A stretch of 64,000 nt of DNA from assembly GCA_903897605.1 (NCBI GenBank), contig CAIUCH010000049.1, positions 1-64,000 of the forward strand. The letters run 5' to 3'. This DNA is from an uncultured Alphaproteobacteria bacterium. GTDB taxonomy: Bacteria; Pseudomonadota; Alphaproteobacteria; Micropepsales; Micropepsaceae. The position numbers and the translations under genes were made by a program. Below, piece after piece: positions 1 to 9,521 of the stretch (positions are counted from its first letter, which is position 1; the number at the start of each line of letters is the position of its first letter). Under the pieces are notes generated by a model. That model was not told where the DNA came from. It did not search any database and saw only the letters and a program-made list of their open reading frames with translations.

Positions 1-876
1 ATTCCGCACAACCGTGGCTTCGGCCGACATCGGACTCATGGAACGCAGCTTCTTCACCTCGGCGGTGGCCTTTTCACGGGCCTCCTTGGACAGCTTCGTC
101 TTCTTGATGCGGTCCTCGATCTCGGCCACATCGTCCTTGCCGTCCTCGCCTTCGCCGAGCTCCTTCTGGATCGCCTTAAGCTGTTCGTTGAGGTAATATT
201 CGCGCTGGGTCTTCTCCATCTGACGCTTCACGCGGCTGCGGATCTTCTTCTCGACCTGGAGGACGCCGATCTCGCCTTCCATCAGGGCATAGATTCGCTC
301 CAGCCGTTCGGCGACGGTTTCCAGCTCAAGCAGTTCCTGCTTTTCCGAAATCTTGACGGTCAGGTGCGAGGCAACCGTATCGGCCAGCTTCGACGCATCG
401 TCGATCTGGTTCAGCGAGACGAGCACTTCCGGCGGAATTTTCCGGTTCAGCTTCACATATTGTTCGAACTGGGCAATGACGGAACGCGCCAGGGCCTCAA
501 GCTCGCGGGTCTCGACCTCGCGCTCGCGGATCAACTCGGCATGGGCCTGGAAAAAATCCTGGTGGTCCGTATAGCCGGTGATGCGGGCACGCTGGCCGCC
601 CTCGACCAGTACCTTGACGGTACCGTCGGGCAGTTTCAGCAGCTGCAGCACCGAGGCTACCGTGCCGACGGAATGGATATCGTCAGTGGTCGGATTGTCC
701 TGGCCGGCATTCTTCTGCGCGACCAGAAGGATCTGCTTGTCCTCCTTCATCACGTCTTCGAGCGCGCGCACGGATTTCTCGCGACCGACGAACAGCGGCA
801 CGATCATGTGCGGGAAGACGACGATGTCGCGCAACGGCAGGACGGGATAAGTCTGGGAACGAGGAGCTTCCAACAT
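1..876 (-). CDS. lon: ATP-dependent protease Lon, N-terminal part (cut by window edge)
   Basis: The first 292 codons of Lon, the cytoplasmic AAA+ serine protease that degrades misfolded and regulatory proteins. The protein starts MLEAPRSQTYPVLPLRD, followed by VVFPHMIVPLFVGREKS, the classic start of the Lon substrate-binding domain (about residues 10-205). A long helical stretch with REYYLNEQLKAIQKELGE (near residue 240) leads towards the AAA+ module. The ATPase and Ser/Lys protease domains lie beyond position 1. The ATG at 876 has an AAGGGTG ribosome-binding site just upstream. The gene follows clpX in the same direction with a gap of about 240 bases, giving a clpP-clpX-lon order that is common in proteobacteria. 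The sequence cannot show whether lon has its own heat-shock promoter. Confidence 0.96.
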   Translation of the reverse strand, partial: MLEAPRSQTYPVLPLRDIVVFPHMIVPLFVGREKSVRALEDVMKEDKQILLVAQKNAGQDNPTTDDIHSVGTVASVLQLLKLPDGTVKVLVEGGQRARITGYTDHQDFFQAHAELIREREVETRELEALARSVIAQFEQYVKLNRKIPPEVLVSLNQIDDASKLADTVASHLTVKISEKQELLELETVAERLERIYALMEGEIGVLQVEKKIRSRVKRQMEKTQREYYLNEQLKAIQKELGEGEDGKDDVAEIEDRIKKTKLSKEAREKATAEVKKLRSMSPMSAEATVVRN

Positions 877-1074
877 TTTACACCCTTCAGCCGGTCGAGG
901 ACCGGACACTCAATCGGGCCTGAGACAAGGCCCCGGACTGACATGGAACCCATAGGCGGCGTTCCAGCCAGCGGCTTTCCCGGCGACCTCCATGAATAGT
1001 AAGAGCGTCGTCGGTAGCCCTAGAAATGGTTCCGGTCCTGGCCTGCTTCAAGACCGGCACTGAAACTGCCTCTC

Positions 1075-1093
1075 GCCGGCGGGAGACGCCGGC
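1075..1093. repeat. GC-rich inverted repeat after clpX
   Basis: GCCGGCG and CGCCGGC form a perfect 7-bp stem around a 5-base loop, about 20 bases past the clpX stop. There is no T-run on either side, so it is not a standard intrinsic terminator. It could be an mRNA 3' end stabiliser or a weak processing site between clpX and lon. Confidence 0.35.
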
Positions 1094-1113
1094 CGCAGGG
1101 AACGGTCCGGCCG

Positions 1114-2382
1114 TCAGGCGCCGGTCCCCACATCTTCCCGCTTGCGATCCGCGTAGATGTGCAGGGGCTTCGCTTTCCCCTCCACGACCTCGTTGGAAAT
1201 GACCACTTCCTCGACGCCGTTGAGGATTGGTAGATCGTACATCGGATCGAGCAGGATCGATTCCATGATCGACCGCAGGCCGCGCGCACCGGTCTTGCGC
1301 TGAATGGCGCGCCGGGCAATGCCGTTCAGGGCATCGTCGGAGAAGGTCAGCCGCACGTCTTCCATCTCGAACAGGCGCTGGTACTGCTTTACCAGCGCGT
1401 TCTTCGGCTTGGACAGGATGTCGACCAGCGCCTTTTCATCCAGGTCGGTCAGGGTCGCGATTACCGGCAGGCGGCCGATGAATTCGGGGATCAGGCCGAA
1501 CTTCAGCAGGTCTTCCGGTTCGACCTCGGCCAGGATCTGGCCGGTCTGCCGCTCGTCCGGACCACGCACATCGGCGCCGAAGCCGATCGAGGTGCCCTTG
1601 CCGCGTGCGGCAATGATCTTTTCCAGGCCGGCGAAAGCGCCGCCGCAGATGAACAGGATGTTCGTCGTGTCGACCTGCAGGAATTCCTGCTGCGGATGCT
1701 TGCGGCCGCCCTGCGGCGGGACCGAGGCAACCGTGCCTTCCATGATCTTCAGCAGCGCCTGCTGCACGCCCTCGCCCGACACGTCGCGGGTGATGGACGG
1801 ATTGTCGGACTTGCGGGAAATCTTGTCGACTTCGTCGATATAGACGATGCCGCGCTGGGCCCGTTCGACATTATAGTCGGCAGCCTGCAGCAGCTTCAGA
1901 ATGATGTTCTCGACGTCCTCGCCGACATAACCGGCTTCGGTCAGGGTGGTGGCGTCGGCCATCGTGAAGGGCACGTCCAGAATGCGTGCGAGTGTCTGGG
2001 CCAGCAAAGTCTTGCCGCAGCCGGTGGGGCCGATCAGCATGATGTTGGATTTGGCGAGTTCGACATCGCCATTCTTGCCGGAGCTGTTGATGCGCTTGTA
2101 GTGATTGTGGACGGCGACCGACAACACTTTCTTGGCGTGCGACTGACCCACCACGTAATCGTCCAAGACCTTGAAAATCTCCTGCGGGGTGGGAACGCCC
2201 TCCTTGGATTTCATGAAGGAGGTCTTGTTCTCCTCCCGGATGATTTCCATGCAGAGTTCGACGCATTCGTCGCAGATGAAAACGGTCGGGCCGGCGATAA
2301 GCTTGCGCACCTCATGCTGGCTCTTGCCGCAGAAGGAACAGTAAAGCGTGTTCTTGGACTCGCCGCCGCTCGCCTTGCTCAT
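1114..2382 (-). CDS. clpX: ATP-dependent Clp protease ATP-binding subunit ClpX
   Basis: AAA+ unfoldase that recognises tagged substrates and feeds them to ClpP in the cytoplasm. The 422-residue length is normal. The N-terminal zinc-binding domain has four cysteines at residues 15, 18, 37 and 40. Walker A is GPTGCGKT at 118-125. A GYVGEDVE pore-loop motif, a Walker B segment (IVYIDEVDK) and the IGF-loop region ([11 protein letters not shown]) follow. The gene is downstream of clpP on the same strand with a gap of about 220 bases, so the two may be cotranscribed or separately promoted. In alphaproteobacteria ClpXP also degrades cell-cycle regulators; that role is family knowledge, not seen here. 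Confidence 0.98.
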   Translation of the reverse strand: MSKASGGESKNTLYCSFCGKSQHEVRKLIAGPTVFICDECVELCMEIIREENKTSFMKSKEGVPTPQEIFKVLDDYVVGQSHAKKVLSVAVHNHYKRINSSGKNGDVELAKSNIMLIGPTGCGKTLLAQTLARILDVPFTMADATTLTEAGYVGEDVENIILKLLQAADYNVERAQRGIVYIDEVDKISRKSDNPSITRDVSGEGVQQALLKIMEGTVASVPPQGGRKHPQQEFLQVDTTNILFICGGAFAGLEKIIAARGKGTSIGFGADVRGPDERQTGQILAEVEPEDLLKFGLIPEFIGRLPVIATLTDLDEKALVDILSKPKNALVKQYQRLFEMEDVRLTFSDDALNGIARRAIQRKTGARGLRSIMESILLDPMYDLPILNGVEEVVISNEVVEGKAKPLHIYADRKREDVGTGA

Positions 2383-2599
2383 CTCACATCCGGTCCTTCC
2401 ACCGGGGGCTTTCGCCCGCTTCGCAGTTCCAGACCCCCAACCTCAAAGGTTTAAGGCCATGCTGCTTTGCACCATTGGTGGGCACCGAAGCACCCCCCTG
2501 TATCCCAACATTCGACCACGTTAGCGGCGGCGGGATCAAGATTTCTTTAATTCGGCCCAAGTACCGGGAAATTCAGGAACTTTTGCCCGTCTTGACCGC

Positions 2600-3229
2600 T
2601 CAAGGGGGCGTATCGCCCTCCGGGCGGCGCACCATAACCTGGTCCAACAGCCCGAAATTCTTGGCTTCTTCCGCTGTCATATAGGTATCGCGGTCGAGCA
2701 GCTTTTCAATGGCCTCGACGGTCTGGCCCGAATGCTTGGCGTAGATCTCGTTTAGCCGGCGCTTGAGCTTGACGATTTCCTGGGCATGGCGGGCGATGTC
2801 GGCCGCCTGACCGTAATAGGAAGCCGAAGGCTGGTGGACCATGATGCGGGCGTTGGGCAACGCAAACCGGTCGCCCTTCTTGCCGGCACAAAGCAGCAGG
2901 GACGCCGCCGAAGCGGCCTGGCCAATGCAGAAGGTCTGAATCGGCGGACGCACATATTGCATCGTGTCGTAGATCGCCAGACCCGCCGTCACCAACCCGC
3001 CAGGCGAGTTGATGTACATGTGAATCTCTTTCTTGGGGTTTTCGGCTTCCAGGAACAGAAGCTGGGCGGTAATCAGGCTGGCGCCATAATCCTCAATCGG
3101 GCCGGTGATGAAAATCACCCGCTCCTTGAGGAGGCGCGAATAGATGTCGTAAGCGCGCTCGCCCCGGGCGGTCTGTTCGACCACCATCGGCACCAGGGTG
3201 TTGTTGTAGAATTCCGAAGGATTGGCCAT
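2600..3229 (-). CDS. clpP: ATP-dependent Clp protease proteolytic subunit ClpP
   Basis: Serine peptidase subunit that forms the tetradecameric proteolytic barrel with ClpX. The chosen start ([10 protein letters not shown]) gives 209 residues, the usual length. The frame is open further upstream, but that extension has no homology-like content and runs into a repeat element at about 3300. The catalytic triad is visible: Ser107 in GQAASAASL, His132 in MVHQPSA, and Asp181 in LLDRDTYM. The substrate-binding segment [11 protein letters not shown] is intact. A GGAAAA stretch upstream of the ATG is a modest ribosome-binding site. The gene lies between tig and clpX, the conserved tig-clpP-clpX order. 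Confidence 0.98.
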   Translation of the reverse strand: MANPSEFYNNTLVPMVVEQTARGERAYDIYSRLLKERVIFITGPIEDYGASLITAQLLFLEAENPKKEIHMYINSPGGLVTAGLAIYDTMQYVRPPIQTFCIGQAASAASLLLCAGKKGDRFALPNARIMVHQPSASYYGQAADIARHAQEIVKLKRRLNEIYAKHSGQTVEAIEKLLDRDTYMTAEEAKNFGLLDQVMVRRPEGDTPP

Positions 3230-3299
3230 CTGCGTTTTCCGATTCGATACCGCGGTAGCGACAGTCTTACACCATCGCCTGCTTAATATAGCGTTCAAG

Positions 3300-3330
3300 A
3301 GCGTCGGCGAAAGCCGGAGCGACAAAATAG
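3300..3330 (+). repeat. Short GNRA-loop hairpin repeat, copy 1
   Basis: One of three near-identical copies of a unit of about 30 bases, AGCGTCGGCG followed by (N)RA and GCCGGAGNGAC. Here the loop is GAAA between CGGC and GCCG. It lies between the clpP start and the tig stop, in the opposite sense to both genes. The other copies are at 9486 and 9522. Confidence 0.7.
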
Positions 3331-3347
3331 TGCCGCGATTTCAAGCT

Positions 3348-4709
3348 TCAGGCGTTCTTGATGCTTTCCGGCAGGTCGTCGGGATCCTTGAACAGGGTCT
3401 CGCGGTCCACCGGCTTGTCCGTGACCTGGGCAAGTTCGGCGATGAAATCCACCACCTTGTCTTCGAACAGAGGGGCGCGGATTTCCGCTTGGGCCTGCGG
3501 ATTGTTGGCATAGAACTGGAACACTTGCTGTTCCTGGCCGGGGAACTGCCGGGCGCGGGTCATGATCGCTCGATTGACCTCGTCGCCGGTGATGGAAATG
3601 CCGTTCTGTTCGCCCAGCTTGCCCAGCACCAAGCCCAGCCGCACGCGGCGTTCGGCGATGGCGTGATATTCGGCCTTGAGCTCTTCCTCGGTCTTGCCTT
3701 CGTCGGCGGCGGTTTTGCCTTCGCGCTTCAATTCGGCTTCCACCTGGGCCCAGATGGATTCGAACTCGGCCTGCACCATCGCGGGCGGCAGCGGGAAAGC
3801 ATAAGCCGTGTCCAAGGCGTCCAGGATGCGGCGTTTCAGATGCAGGCGGCTGGCGGCAGTGAAATCGCCCTTCACCTGATCGCGAACCCGGTCTTTCAGA
3901 GTCGTCAGATTGTCCAAGCCCATTTTCTTGGCCAACTCGTCGTCGATCTTGGCTTCTTCCGGCGTCTTGATCTCCTTTACCGTGACGGCGAAGACCGCGT
4001 CTTTTCCGGCTAGGTCGGAGGCCTGATATTCAGCCGGGAATGTCACCTTCACCTCGCGGCTCTCGCCCGCCTTGGCGCCGATCAGTTGATCTTCAAAGCC
4101 GGGAATGAATTGGCCCGAGCCCAGAGTGAGATTGAAATCCTCACCCTTTCCGCCTTCAAACTCCACGCCATCGACGCTGCCGACGAAATCGATCTGGACG
4201 ATGTCGTCCTTTTCCGCCGCTTCGCCCTCGGGCCGGGCGGCAAAGCTACGGCTCTGCTTGGCCAGGCGGTCCAGTGCTTCATCGAGATCCGCGTCAGTGA
4301 CTTCGGAAGTCAGACGCTCGACCGTGAGCTTGGAGACATCCGTGGTCTCGAACTCCGGCATCAGGTCCACGGTGACGGTGAATTGCAAATCGGCTTTGCC
4401 GTCCACCACTTGCTGGACATCGCCGACCGGCTCGACCTTGGGCTGCAGCGCCGGCTTCAGCTGGTTGTCGGTGATGGCTTTCTGGCTGCCTTCGTTGACG
4501 GCCTGTTCGACCACTTCGCCCATCACGGACTTGCCGAACTGTTTTTTCAAATAAGAGACCGGTGCCTTGCCCGGACGGAACCCCTTGAGGTTCATCTTCG
4601 GCTTCATTTCTTCCAGCCGCTTGGTGACTTTGGCGTCGAGCTCGCTGGCGGGGATGATCACCGTGAACTGGCGGCGAAGATCCTCGGAAACCGTCTGGGT
4701 AATCTGCAT
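3348..4709 (-). CDS. tig: Trigger factor, ribosome-associated chaperone and prolyl isomerase
   Basis: Binds the ribosome exit tunnel and assists folding of nascent chains. The 453-residue length is normal for alphaproteobacteria. The ribosome-docking signature GFRPGKAP begins at residue 43. The FKBP-type isomerase domain spans roughly 160-245 (DDIVQIDFVGSVDG, then LGSGQFIPGFEDQLIGAKAG), followed by the long helical C-terminal arms. The ATG at 4709 is only 35 bases from the 3' end of tRNA-Leu, so the tRNA and tig may share a transcript. The gene is followed by clpP on the same strand. Confidence 0.97.
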   Translation of the reverse strand: MQITQTVSEDLRRQFTVIIPASELDAKVTKRLEEMKPKMNLKGFRPGKAPVSYLKKQFGKSVMGEVVEQAVNEGSQKAITDNQLKPALQPKVEPVGDVQQVVDGKADLQFTVTVDLMPEFETTDVSKLTVERLTSEVTDADLDEALDRLAKQSRSFAARPEGEAAEKDDIVQIDFVGSVDGVEFEGGKGEDFNLTLGSGQFIPGFEDQLIGAKAGESREVKVTFPAEYQASDLAGKDAVFAVTVKEIKTPEEAKIDDELAKKMGLDNLTTLKDRVRDQVKGDFTAASRLHLKRRILDALDTAYAFPLPPAMVQAEFESIWAQVEAELKREGKTAADEGKTEEELKAEYHAIAERRVRLGLVLGKLGEQNGISITGDEVNRAIMTRARQFPGQEQQVFQFYANNPQAQAEIRAPLFEDKVVDFIAELAQVTDKPVDRETLFKDPDDLPESIKNA

Positions 4710-4743
4710 TGGAAACGTCCCTGCTTATATATCTAAGCCAAAC

Positions 4744-4828
4744 TGGTGCGGGCAGAGGGACTTGAACCCCCACGACTTTCGTCACTGGAACCTAAATCCA
4801 GCGCGTCTACCAGTTCCGCCATGTCCGC
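4744..4828 (-). tRNA. tRNA-Leu (anticodon UAG)
   Basis: An 85-base tRNA read on the minus strand. It begins GCGGACATGG and ends with an encoded CCA. The anticodon arm is CTGGA-TTTAGGT-TCCAG with TAG at the anticodon position, which reads CUA and related leucine codons. A long variable arm (GAC-GAAA-GTC) is present, as expected for class II leucine tRNAs. The T arm is GGGGG-TTCAAGT-CCCTC. One oddity is in the acceptor stem: base 5 is A opposite C at 68, so that pair is mismatched while the other six pair normally. Confidence 0.96.
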
Positions 4829-4863
4829 GTTTGGGGCAAGCCCCGCCGAAGCGGGCCCCTATA

Positions 4864-6357
4864 TCAAGTGTTGCGGGGGGTTACCAGCCGGTCCCGGAGG
4901 TTGGAAAGGCTTTCCGGCAGGATTTCGGCCAAGTCTTCCGCAATCAGTCCCGGGCCGAAGCGGGACGCCGCATCGCCATGCAGCCAGGCCGCCGCCGAGG
5001 CGGCTGCAAAGGGAGCCATGCCCTGGGCCAAAAGCCCACAAATCATCCCCGCCAGGACGTCCCCGGACCCGGCCGTCGCCAAGCTGGCGGGCGCGTTGAC
5101 GTTAATCGCGGCCCTGCCTTTGTTTCCGTCTTGGGGCGGAGCGGCGATCACCGTGTCATTGCCCTTGAGCAGGACCACGGCATTGGCGCGGGCGGCGGCG
5201 GCACGGGCAGCTTCGATCTTGCTGGCGGCGCTTTCCAGCAGGCCCGGAAATATCCGCGCGAACTCCCCCTCATGCGGCGTCAGCACGGCAGGGTTCTTTA
5301 TTTTGTCGAACAGCGCTTGCGGCTCCCGCGCAAAAGATGTGAGGGCGTCGGCATCCAGCACAACCGCCGCCGGGCTCGCCAGCACCGCCTCTACCAATAT
5401 GCGGGTGTGTTCGCCGACACCCAAGCCCGGGCCAATGACGACCGCGTTCAGGCGCCGGTCCGACAGAAGCGCCGCCAGTCCCTTCGCGCCCTTGAAGGGC
5501 TTGACCATGATGGCGGTAAGCTGCGTCGCGTTGATCGCAACCGCGTCGCCCTCGGCCGCCACGCTGACCAAGCCCGCGCCGATGCGAAGAGCGCCGCGCG
5601 CCGCCAGCCGCGCCGCGCCGGTCGCATGCGCGGGTCCCGATACGATCACACAGTGACCGCGGGCATATTTGTGCGCATCCGCTTTCGGCCAGCAATATTC
5701 CGCGCCCCACAAAGAGGGTGAATTCTCGAACAGACAAACGCCACCAGTCGCGGATTCGGGAATGCCAATATCGGCCAGCAGGATTTCACCGCACAGCGCG
5801 CGTCCCGGCAACAGAAGATGGGCGGGCTTCAGGCGAAAAAAAGTGACGGTGATGTCGGCCTTGATCGCGATGCCGCGCACCTGTCCCGTGTCTCCGTCGA
5901 TACCGCTGGGAACATCAATCGCTATCACGGGAACATGCGAATGGTTCACCGCTTCGACCAGTGCGCGATAGGTACCCTCGAGCGGCCGCGCCAGCCCGGC
6001 GCCGAACAGGGCATCCACGACCAATGTTGCGCCGTTCAATGCGGAAGGCTCCAGCGGCTTGCGGGTGCCCTGCCATCGCGCCGCCATTTGCGCGGCGTCA
6101 CCCTTATGGCCATCCGGGGCTGCAACGGTGACATCGAAACCATGCGCGGCCAGCAGTCTGGCCGCGACAAAGCCATCGCCGCCATTGTTGCCGGGTCCAC
6201 ACAGGACCGCGACCTTGCAGGGCGAGAAGCGGGCCGCGATGGCGTCAGCCACCGCCGCGCCCGCATTTTCCATCAAATCCAGGGATGGCACACCGGCTTT
6301 CACCGCAAGGGCATCGGCGCGCCGCATCTCCTCATTGCCGAGGATCTCGCCACTCAC
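4864..6357 (-). CDS. nnr: Bifunctional NAD(P)H-hydrate epimerase / ADP-dependent NAD(P)H-hydrate dehydratase
   Basis: Repairs hydrated NADH and NADPH. The N-terminal epimerase domain (about 1-215) interconverts the R and S hydrates. The C-terminal ribokinase-like domain (about 225-497) dehydrates the S form using ADP. Visible motifs are CGPGNNGGDGFVAARLL and IDVPSGIDGDTG in the epimerase half, and VIGPGLGVG, LTPHEGEFARIFP and AGSGDVLAGMICGL in the dehydratase half. The start is a GTG whose GTGA overlaps the amidase stop, implying translational coupling. It is the last protein gene of an overlapping aminotransferase-amidase-nnr trio, just upstream of tRNA-Leu. The 497-residue length matches the two-domain bacterial enzyme. 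Confidence 0.95.
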   Translation of the reverse strand: MSGEILGNEEMRRADALAVKAGVPSLDLMENAGAAVADAIAARFSPCKVAVLCGPGNNGGDGFVAARLLAAHGFDVTVAAPDGHKGDAAQMAARWQGTRKPLEPSALNGATLVVDALFGAGLARPLEGTYRALVEAVNHSHVPVIAIDVPSGIDGDTGQVRGIAIKADITVTFFRLKPAHLLLPGRALCGEILLADIGIPESATGGVCLFENSPSLWGAEYCWPKADAHKYARGHCVIVSGPAHATGAARLAARGALRIGAGLVSVAAEGDAVAINATQLTAIMVKPFKGAKGLAALLSDRRLNAVVIGPGLGVGEHTRILVEAVLASPAAVVLDADALTSFAREPQALFDKIKNPAVLTPHEGEFARIFPGLLESAASKIEAARAAAARANAVVLLKGNDTVIAAPPQDGNKGRAAINVNAPASLATAGSGDVLAGMICGLLAQGMAPFAAASAAAWLHGDAASRFGPGLIAEDLAEILPESLSNLRDRLVTPRNT

Positions 6358-7757
6358 GCGAAACCGTCCGGAACATCCGCGAAATGCGGGTCGGCGCTTT
6401 CATAGGCCCGGGCCGCCTGCAGAACGCTCCAATCGTCGAAATGCTTGCCCACGATCTGCAGGCCCACCGGCAACCCTTCACGGGTGCGGCCGCACGGCAC
6501 GCTGGCCGCCGGCTGTTGCGTCAAGTTGAACGGGATGCTGAACGGCGTCCAACTGGTCCAGGACCTGCCATCGTCATAAGGCGAGATCTTTCCGACATCG
6601 AAAGCCGTCACCGCCAGCGACGGGGTCAGCAGCAGATCGTATCTCTCCATGAACACGCGCATCTGGCTGGCATAAGCACCGCGCGCGACATTGGCCTCGA
6701 TATAGTCACGGGTGGAAATGGCGGCGCCCTCTTCGGCGATCGTCACCAGGCCGGGATCGAGCAACGCTTTTTTCTCCGGCGGGGCCGTGCCGAAGATAAA
6801 TCCTGCGCCACCCCACCACAGCGCCCGGAATATATCCGCCGGATCGCCGCCCGGCGGATCGATCTGCTCGACATGCGCGCCCAAATCGGCAAATCGTTTG
6901 GCGGCAGCGGCGACCAGGGCGGCCACTTGCGGCTCGACATTTGTGGCGAAACCCATCGCCGGACTGAAGGCGATGCGTTTGCCGCGTACACCCGCCGCCA
7001 AATCTTCGTTGAAGCTGCGCGTCGTCGCCGGCAATGACTGCCAGTCGCGTCCATCGGGGCGGGCAATGACGTCCAGCAGCATGGCACTGCCTTCGACATC
7101 GCGGCTCATCGGCCCCAGATGCGAGAGCGTTCCGAATGGCGAAAGCGGCCAGACAGGAACGCGGCCGAAACTGGGCTTGATGCCGAAGGTGCCGGTGAAG
7201 GCCGCCGGAATGCGGATCGATCCGCCGCCATCGGTGCCCAGCGCCAGCGGCGCCATATAGGCCGCCAACGCGGCGGATGATCCGCCCGACGAGCCGCCCG
7301 GCGTCTTGTCCAGATTCCAGGGATTGCGGGTGATGCCGGTGAGCGGCGAATCCGTGACGCCCTTCCAGCCATGATCCGGTGTCGTCACCTTACCCAAAAA
7401 TACCGCGCCGGCTTCCCGCAATCGCGCCACCGCGGGCGAATCCAGGTCCCAAGGTTGGTTGGGATCGATGGTGCGCGAGCCCCGCAAGGTCGGCCAGCCG
7501 CGCGTCAGCAGAAGATCCTTCACCGCCACCGGCACGCCATCCAGGGGCGAAAGTGGCGCGTTTTTCTTCCAGCGCGCTTGCGAAGCCTCCGCCTGCGCCA
7601 AGGTGGCAGGTTCGTCTATCAGGCAAAAGGCATTGACCTTGGCATTGAGCGCCGCGACGCGCGCCAATAGCGATTTGGCGACCTCAACAGGCGAAATCTT
7701 GCGGCTGGCGAACGATGCCGACAATTGCGGCGCATTGAATTGCCAAAGCTCAGCCAT
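6354..7757 (-). CDS. Amidase signature (AS) family amidase
   Basis: Serine-dependent amidohydrolase of the GatA/FAAH fold; the substrate cannot be read from the sequence. The Ser-cisSer-Lys triad is present: Lys in PVAVKDLLL, the cis-Ser in the glycine-rich TPGGSSGGSSAALA, and the nucleophile Ser in GTDGGGSIRIPA. About 467 residues, full length. The ATG at 7757 overlaps the aminotransferase stop by 8 bases. A longer frame exists upstream, but it lies inside the aminotransferase gene and was not used. It is not GatA: gatB/gatC are absent nearby. Cotranscription with an aminotransferase suggests nitrogen salvage, but that is inference. Confidence 0.9.
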   Translation of the reverse strand: MAELWQFNAPQLSASFASRKISPVEVAKSLLARVAALNAKVNAFCLIDEPATLAQAEASQARWKKNAPLSPLDGVPVAVKDLLLTRGWPTLRGSRTIDPNQPWDLDSPAVARLREAGAVFLGKVTTPDHGWKGVTDSPLTGITRNPWNLDKTPGGSSGGSSAALAAYMAPLALGTDGGGSIRIPAAFTGTFGIKPSFGRVPVWPLSPFGTLSHLGPMSRDVEGSAMLLDVIARPDGRDWQSLPATTRSFNEDLAAGVRGKRIAFSPAMGFATNVEPQVAALVAAAAKRFADLGAHVEQIDPPGGDPADIFRALWWGGAGFIFGTAPPEKKALLDPGLVTIAEEGAAISTRDYIEANVARGAYASQMRVFMERYDLLLTPSLAVTAFDVGKISPYDDGRSWTSWTPFSIPFNLTQQPAASVPCGRTREGLPVGLQIVGKHFDDWSVLQAARAYESADPHFADVPDGFA

Positions 7758-8922
7758 GCTTGAAATACGCCTTGAGACGCGCCAGCGCATCCTCGATTAC
7801 CGGACGTTGTTTGCAAAAGGCAAACCGCACATAAGTGTCAGGCCGGCCGGGACCGGAAAAGAATTCACTGATCGGGATCAGCGCCACGCCAGCCTCGCGC
7901 ACCAGCCGCTCGCAGAACGCCCGATCCTTCTCATTGGTCAGGCCCGCAATTCCGGCGGTAAGAAAATAGGTGCCCTCGCTGGGCAGGATCTCAAAGCCGA
8001 TCTCGCTGAGGCCCGCCGCCAGAATGTTGCGGTTGCCCTGCAGCCGTGCCGTCAGCGCCATCACCGAGGCCATCTCGTGCGTCAGGCCGTGCGCCACACC
8101 CAGCTGCAAGGATGGCGGCGTGGTGAAGGTGAGGAATTGGTGCGCCTTGGCAATCACCGAAATCATGTCGCGCGGCCCGGTCAGCCAGCCCACCTTCCAA
8201 CCGGTAAGGGAAAAGATTTTACCCGCCGAACCGACGCGCACCACCCGTTCGCGCATCCCCGGCAATGTCGCCAAAGGAATATGCGGCCGCCCGTCATAGG
8301 TCAGATGTTCATAGACTTCGTCGCAGATCGCATAGGCGTTGCTTTCGCGCAGCGCCCGCGCGATCGCATTCATTTCCTCGATGTCGAACACCCGCCCGAT
8401 GGGATTGAGCGGGCTGTTGATCATCAACACCCGGGTCCGCGGCGTGATCGCCGCAGTCAGCATGGCGTCGGTCAGGCGGAAGTGCGGCGGCGCGAGCGTG
8501 ATGGTCTTGACGATCGCACCAGCCGCCTCCGCGATCGGGCGATAGGAATCATAAGCCGGTTCGATCAGCACCACTTCGTCGCCCGGCCCCGCCAATCCCA
8601 GGATCGCGGCGGTCAGTGCCTCGGTGCCGCCAGAAGTGACCAGCACTTCGTCGCCCCAGTCGTAATCCAGGCCATAGAATTTCTTGGCGTGCGCCGACAA
8701 TTCGCGGCGCAGCTCCGGCAAGCCCGGCATCGGTGGATACTGGTTGGGGCCGTCCATCAGCACCTTCGCGGCCGCAGCGCGGATCGACTCAGGGCCATCC
8801 AGATCGGGAAAGCCTTGCCCCAGATTGACCGCCTTGTGCTCGGTGGCCAGCGCCGACATCACGGTGAAGATGGTGGTTCCCTGTCTGGCAAAGACCGGAT
8901 TGAAAGCGCGCGGATGGCTCAT
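7750..8922 (-). CDS. PLP-dependent class I/II aminotransferase
   Basis: Fold-type I aminotransferase of the aspartate/methionine aminotransferase group. The conserved N-terminal VNLGQGFPDLDGP, the NSPLNPIGRVF segment (the family usually has NPxNPTG), CDEVYEHLTYDG, and the PLP lysine in GSAGKIFSLTGWKVGW are all visible. It resembles YbdL/KAT-type enzymes that use methionine or glutamine with oxo-acids, but the substrate is a guess. The ATG at 8922 (MSHPRAFNPVF) was chosen over a TTG 36 bases upstream because homology-like sequence begins here. It is divergent from glnB across about 220 bases that hold the glnB promoter. Confidence 0.9.
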   Translation of the reverse strand: MSHPRAFNPVFARQGTTIFTVMSALATEHKAVNLGQGFPDLDGPESIRAAAAKVLMDGPNQYPPMPGLPELRRELSAHAKKFYGLDYDWGDEVLVTSGGTEALTAAILGLAGPGDEVVLIEPAYDSYRPIAEAAGAIVKTITLAPPHFRLTDAMLTAAITPRTRVLMINSPLNPIGRVFDIEEMNAIARALRESNAYAICDEVYEHLTYDGRPHIPLATLPGMRERVVRVGSAGKIFSLTGWKVGWLTGPRDMISVIAKAHQFLTFTTPPSLQLGVAHGLTHEMASVMALTARLQGNRNILAAGLSEIGFEILPSEGTYFLTAGIAGLTNEKDRAFCERLVREAGVALIPISEFFSGPGRPDTYVRFAFCKQRPVIEDALARLKAYFKHG

Positions 8923-8992
8923 GACGGGCACTTTTGCAGAGGCGGACAGGGCTGACAAATGGCTGGGCTGGCCGCCCCGAAAGCAAGCAAAT

Positions 8993-9009
8993 TGCCTCGA
9001 TTATAGGCA
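8993..9009 (+). promoter_or_regulatory. Inverted repeat upstream of the glnB promoter, possible NtrC-type site
   Basis: TGCCT and AGGCA face each other across 7 bases, centred about 90 bases upstream of the -12 element described below. NtrC sites are inverted repeats with TGC/GCA ends at comparable distances, so this may be an activator site. The match to the classical NtrC consensus is only partial. Confidence 0.35.
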
Positions 9010-9079
9010 GCAAAGGCCTCCGCTCCTGTGGGCAACCCTCACAAATCCTTGAAAGCCAAGGCAAATGCGTCAAAAAAGT

Positions 9080-9096
9080 CCGGCACGAGACCTGCA
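9080..9096 (+). promoter_or_regulatory. Sigma-54 (RpoN) type -24/-12 promoter of glnB-glnA
   Basis: The sequence CCGGCACGAGACCTGCA matches the RpoN consensus TGGCACG-N4-TTGCA at all core positions: GG at 9082-9083 and GC at 9094-9095, with exactly 10 bases between. Transcription would start about 40 bases before the glnB ATG. This agrees with known NtrC/RpoN control of glnBA in proteobacteria. Confidence 0.7.
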
Positions 9097-9106
9097 ACTT
9101 CGTTAA

Positions 9107-9484
<378 letters not shown>

Positions 9485-9485
9485 G

Positions 9486-9515
9486 AGCGTCGGCGCGAGC
9501 CGGAGTGACCATTAA
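9486..9515 (+). repeat. Short GNRA-loop hairpin repeat, copy 2
   Basis: AGCGTCGGCGCGAGCCGGAG then TGAC. The loop is GCGA between CGGC and GCCG. It begins two bases after the glnB stop and is followed 6 bases later by copy 3 in the same orientation. Confidence 0.75.
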
Positions 9516-9521
9516 AAAAGA

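Noticed and set aside
3230-3325. N-terminal extension of ClpP
   Set aside because: The frame is open but reads through a repeat element and has no ribosome-binding site; [10 protein letters not shown] gives the normal length.
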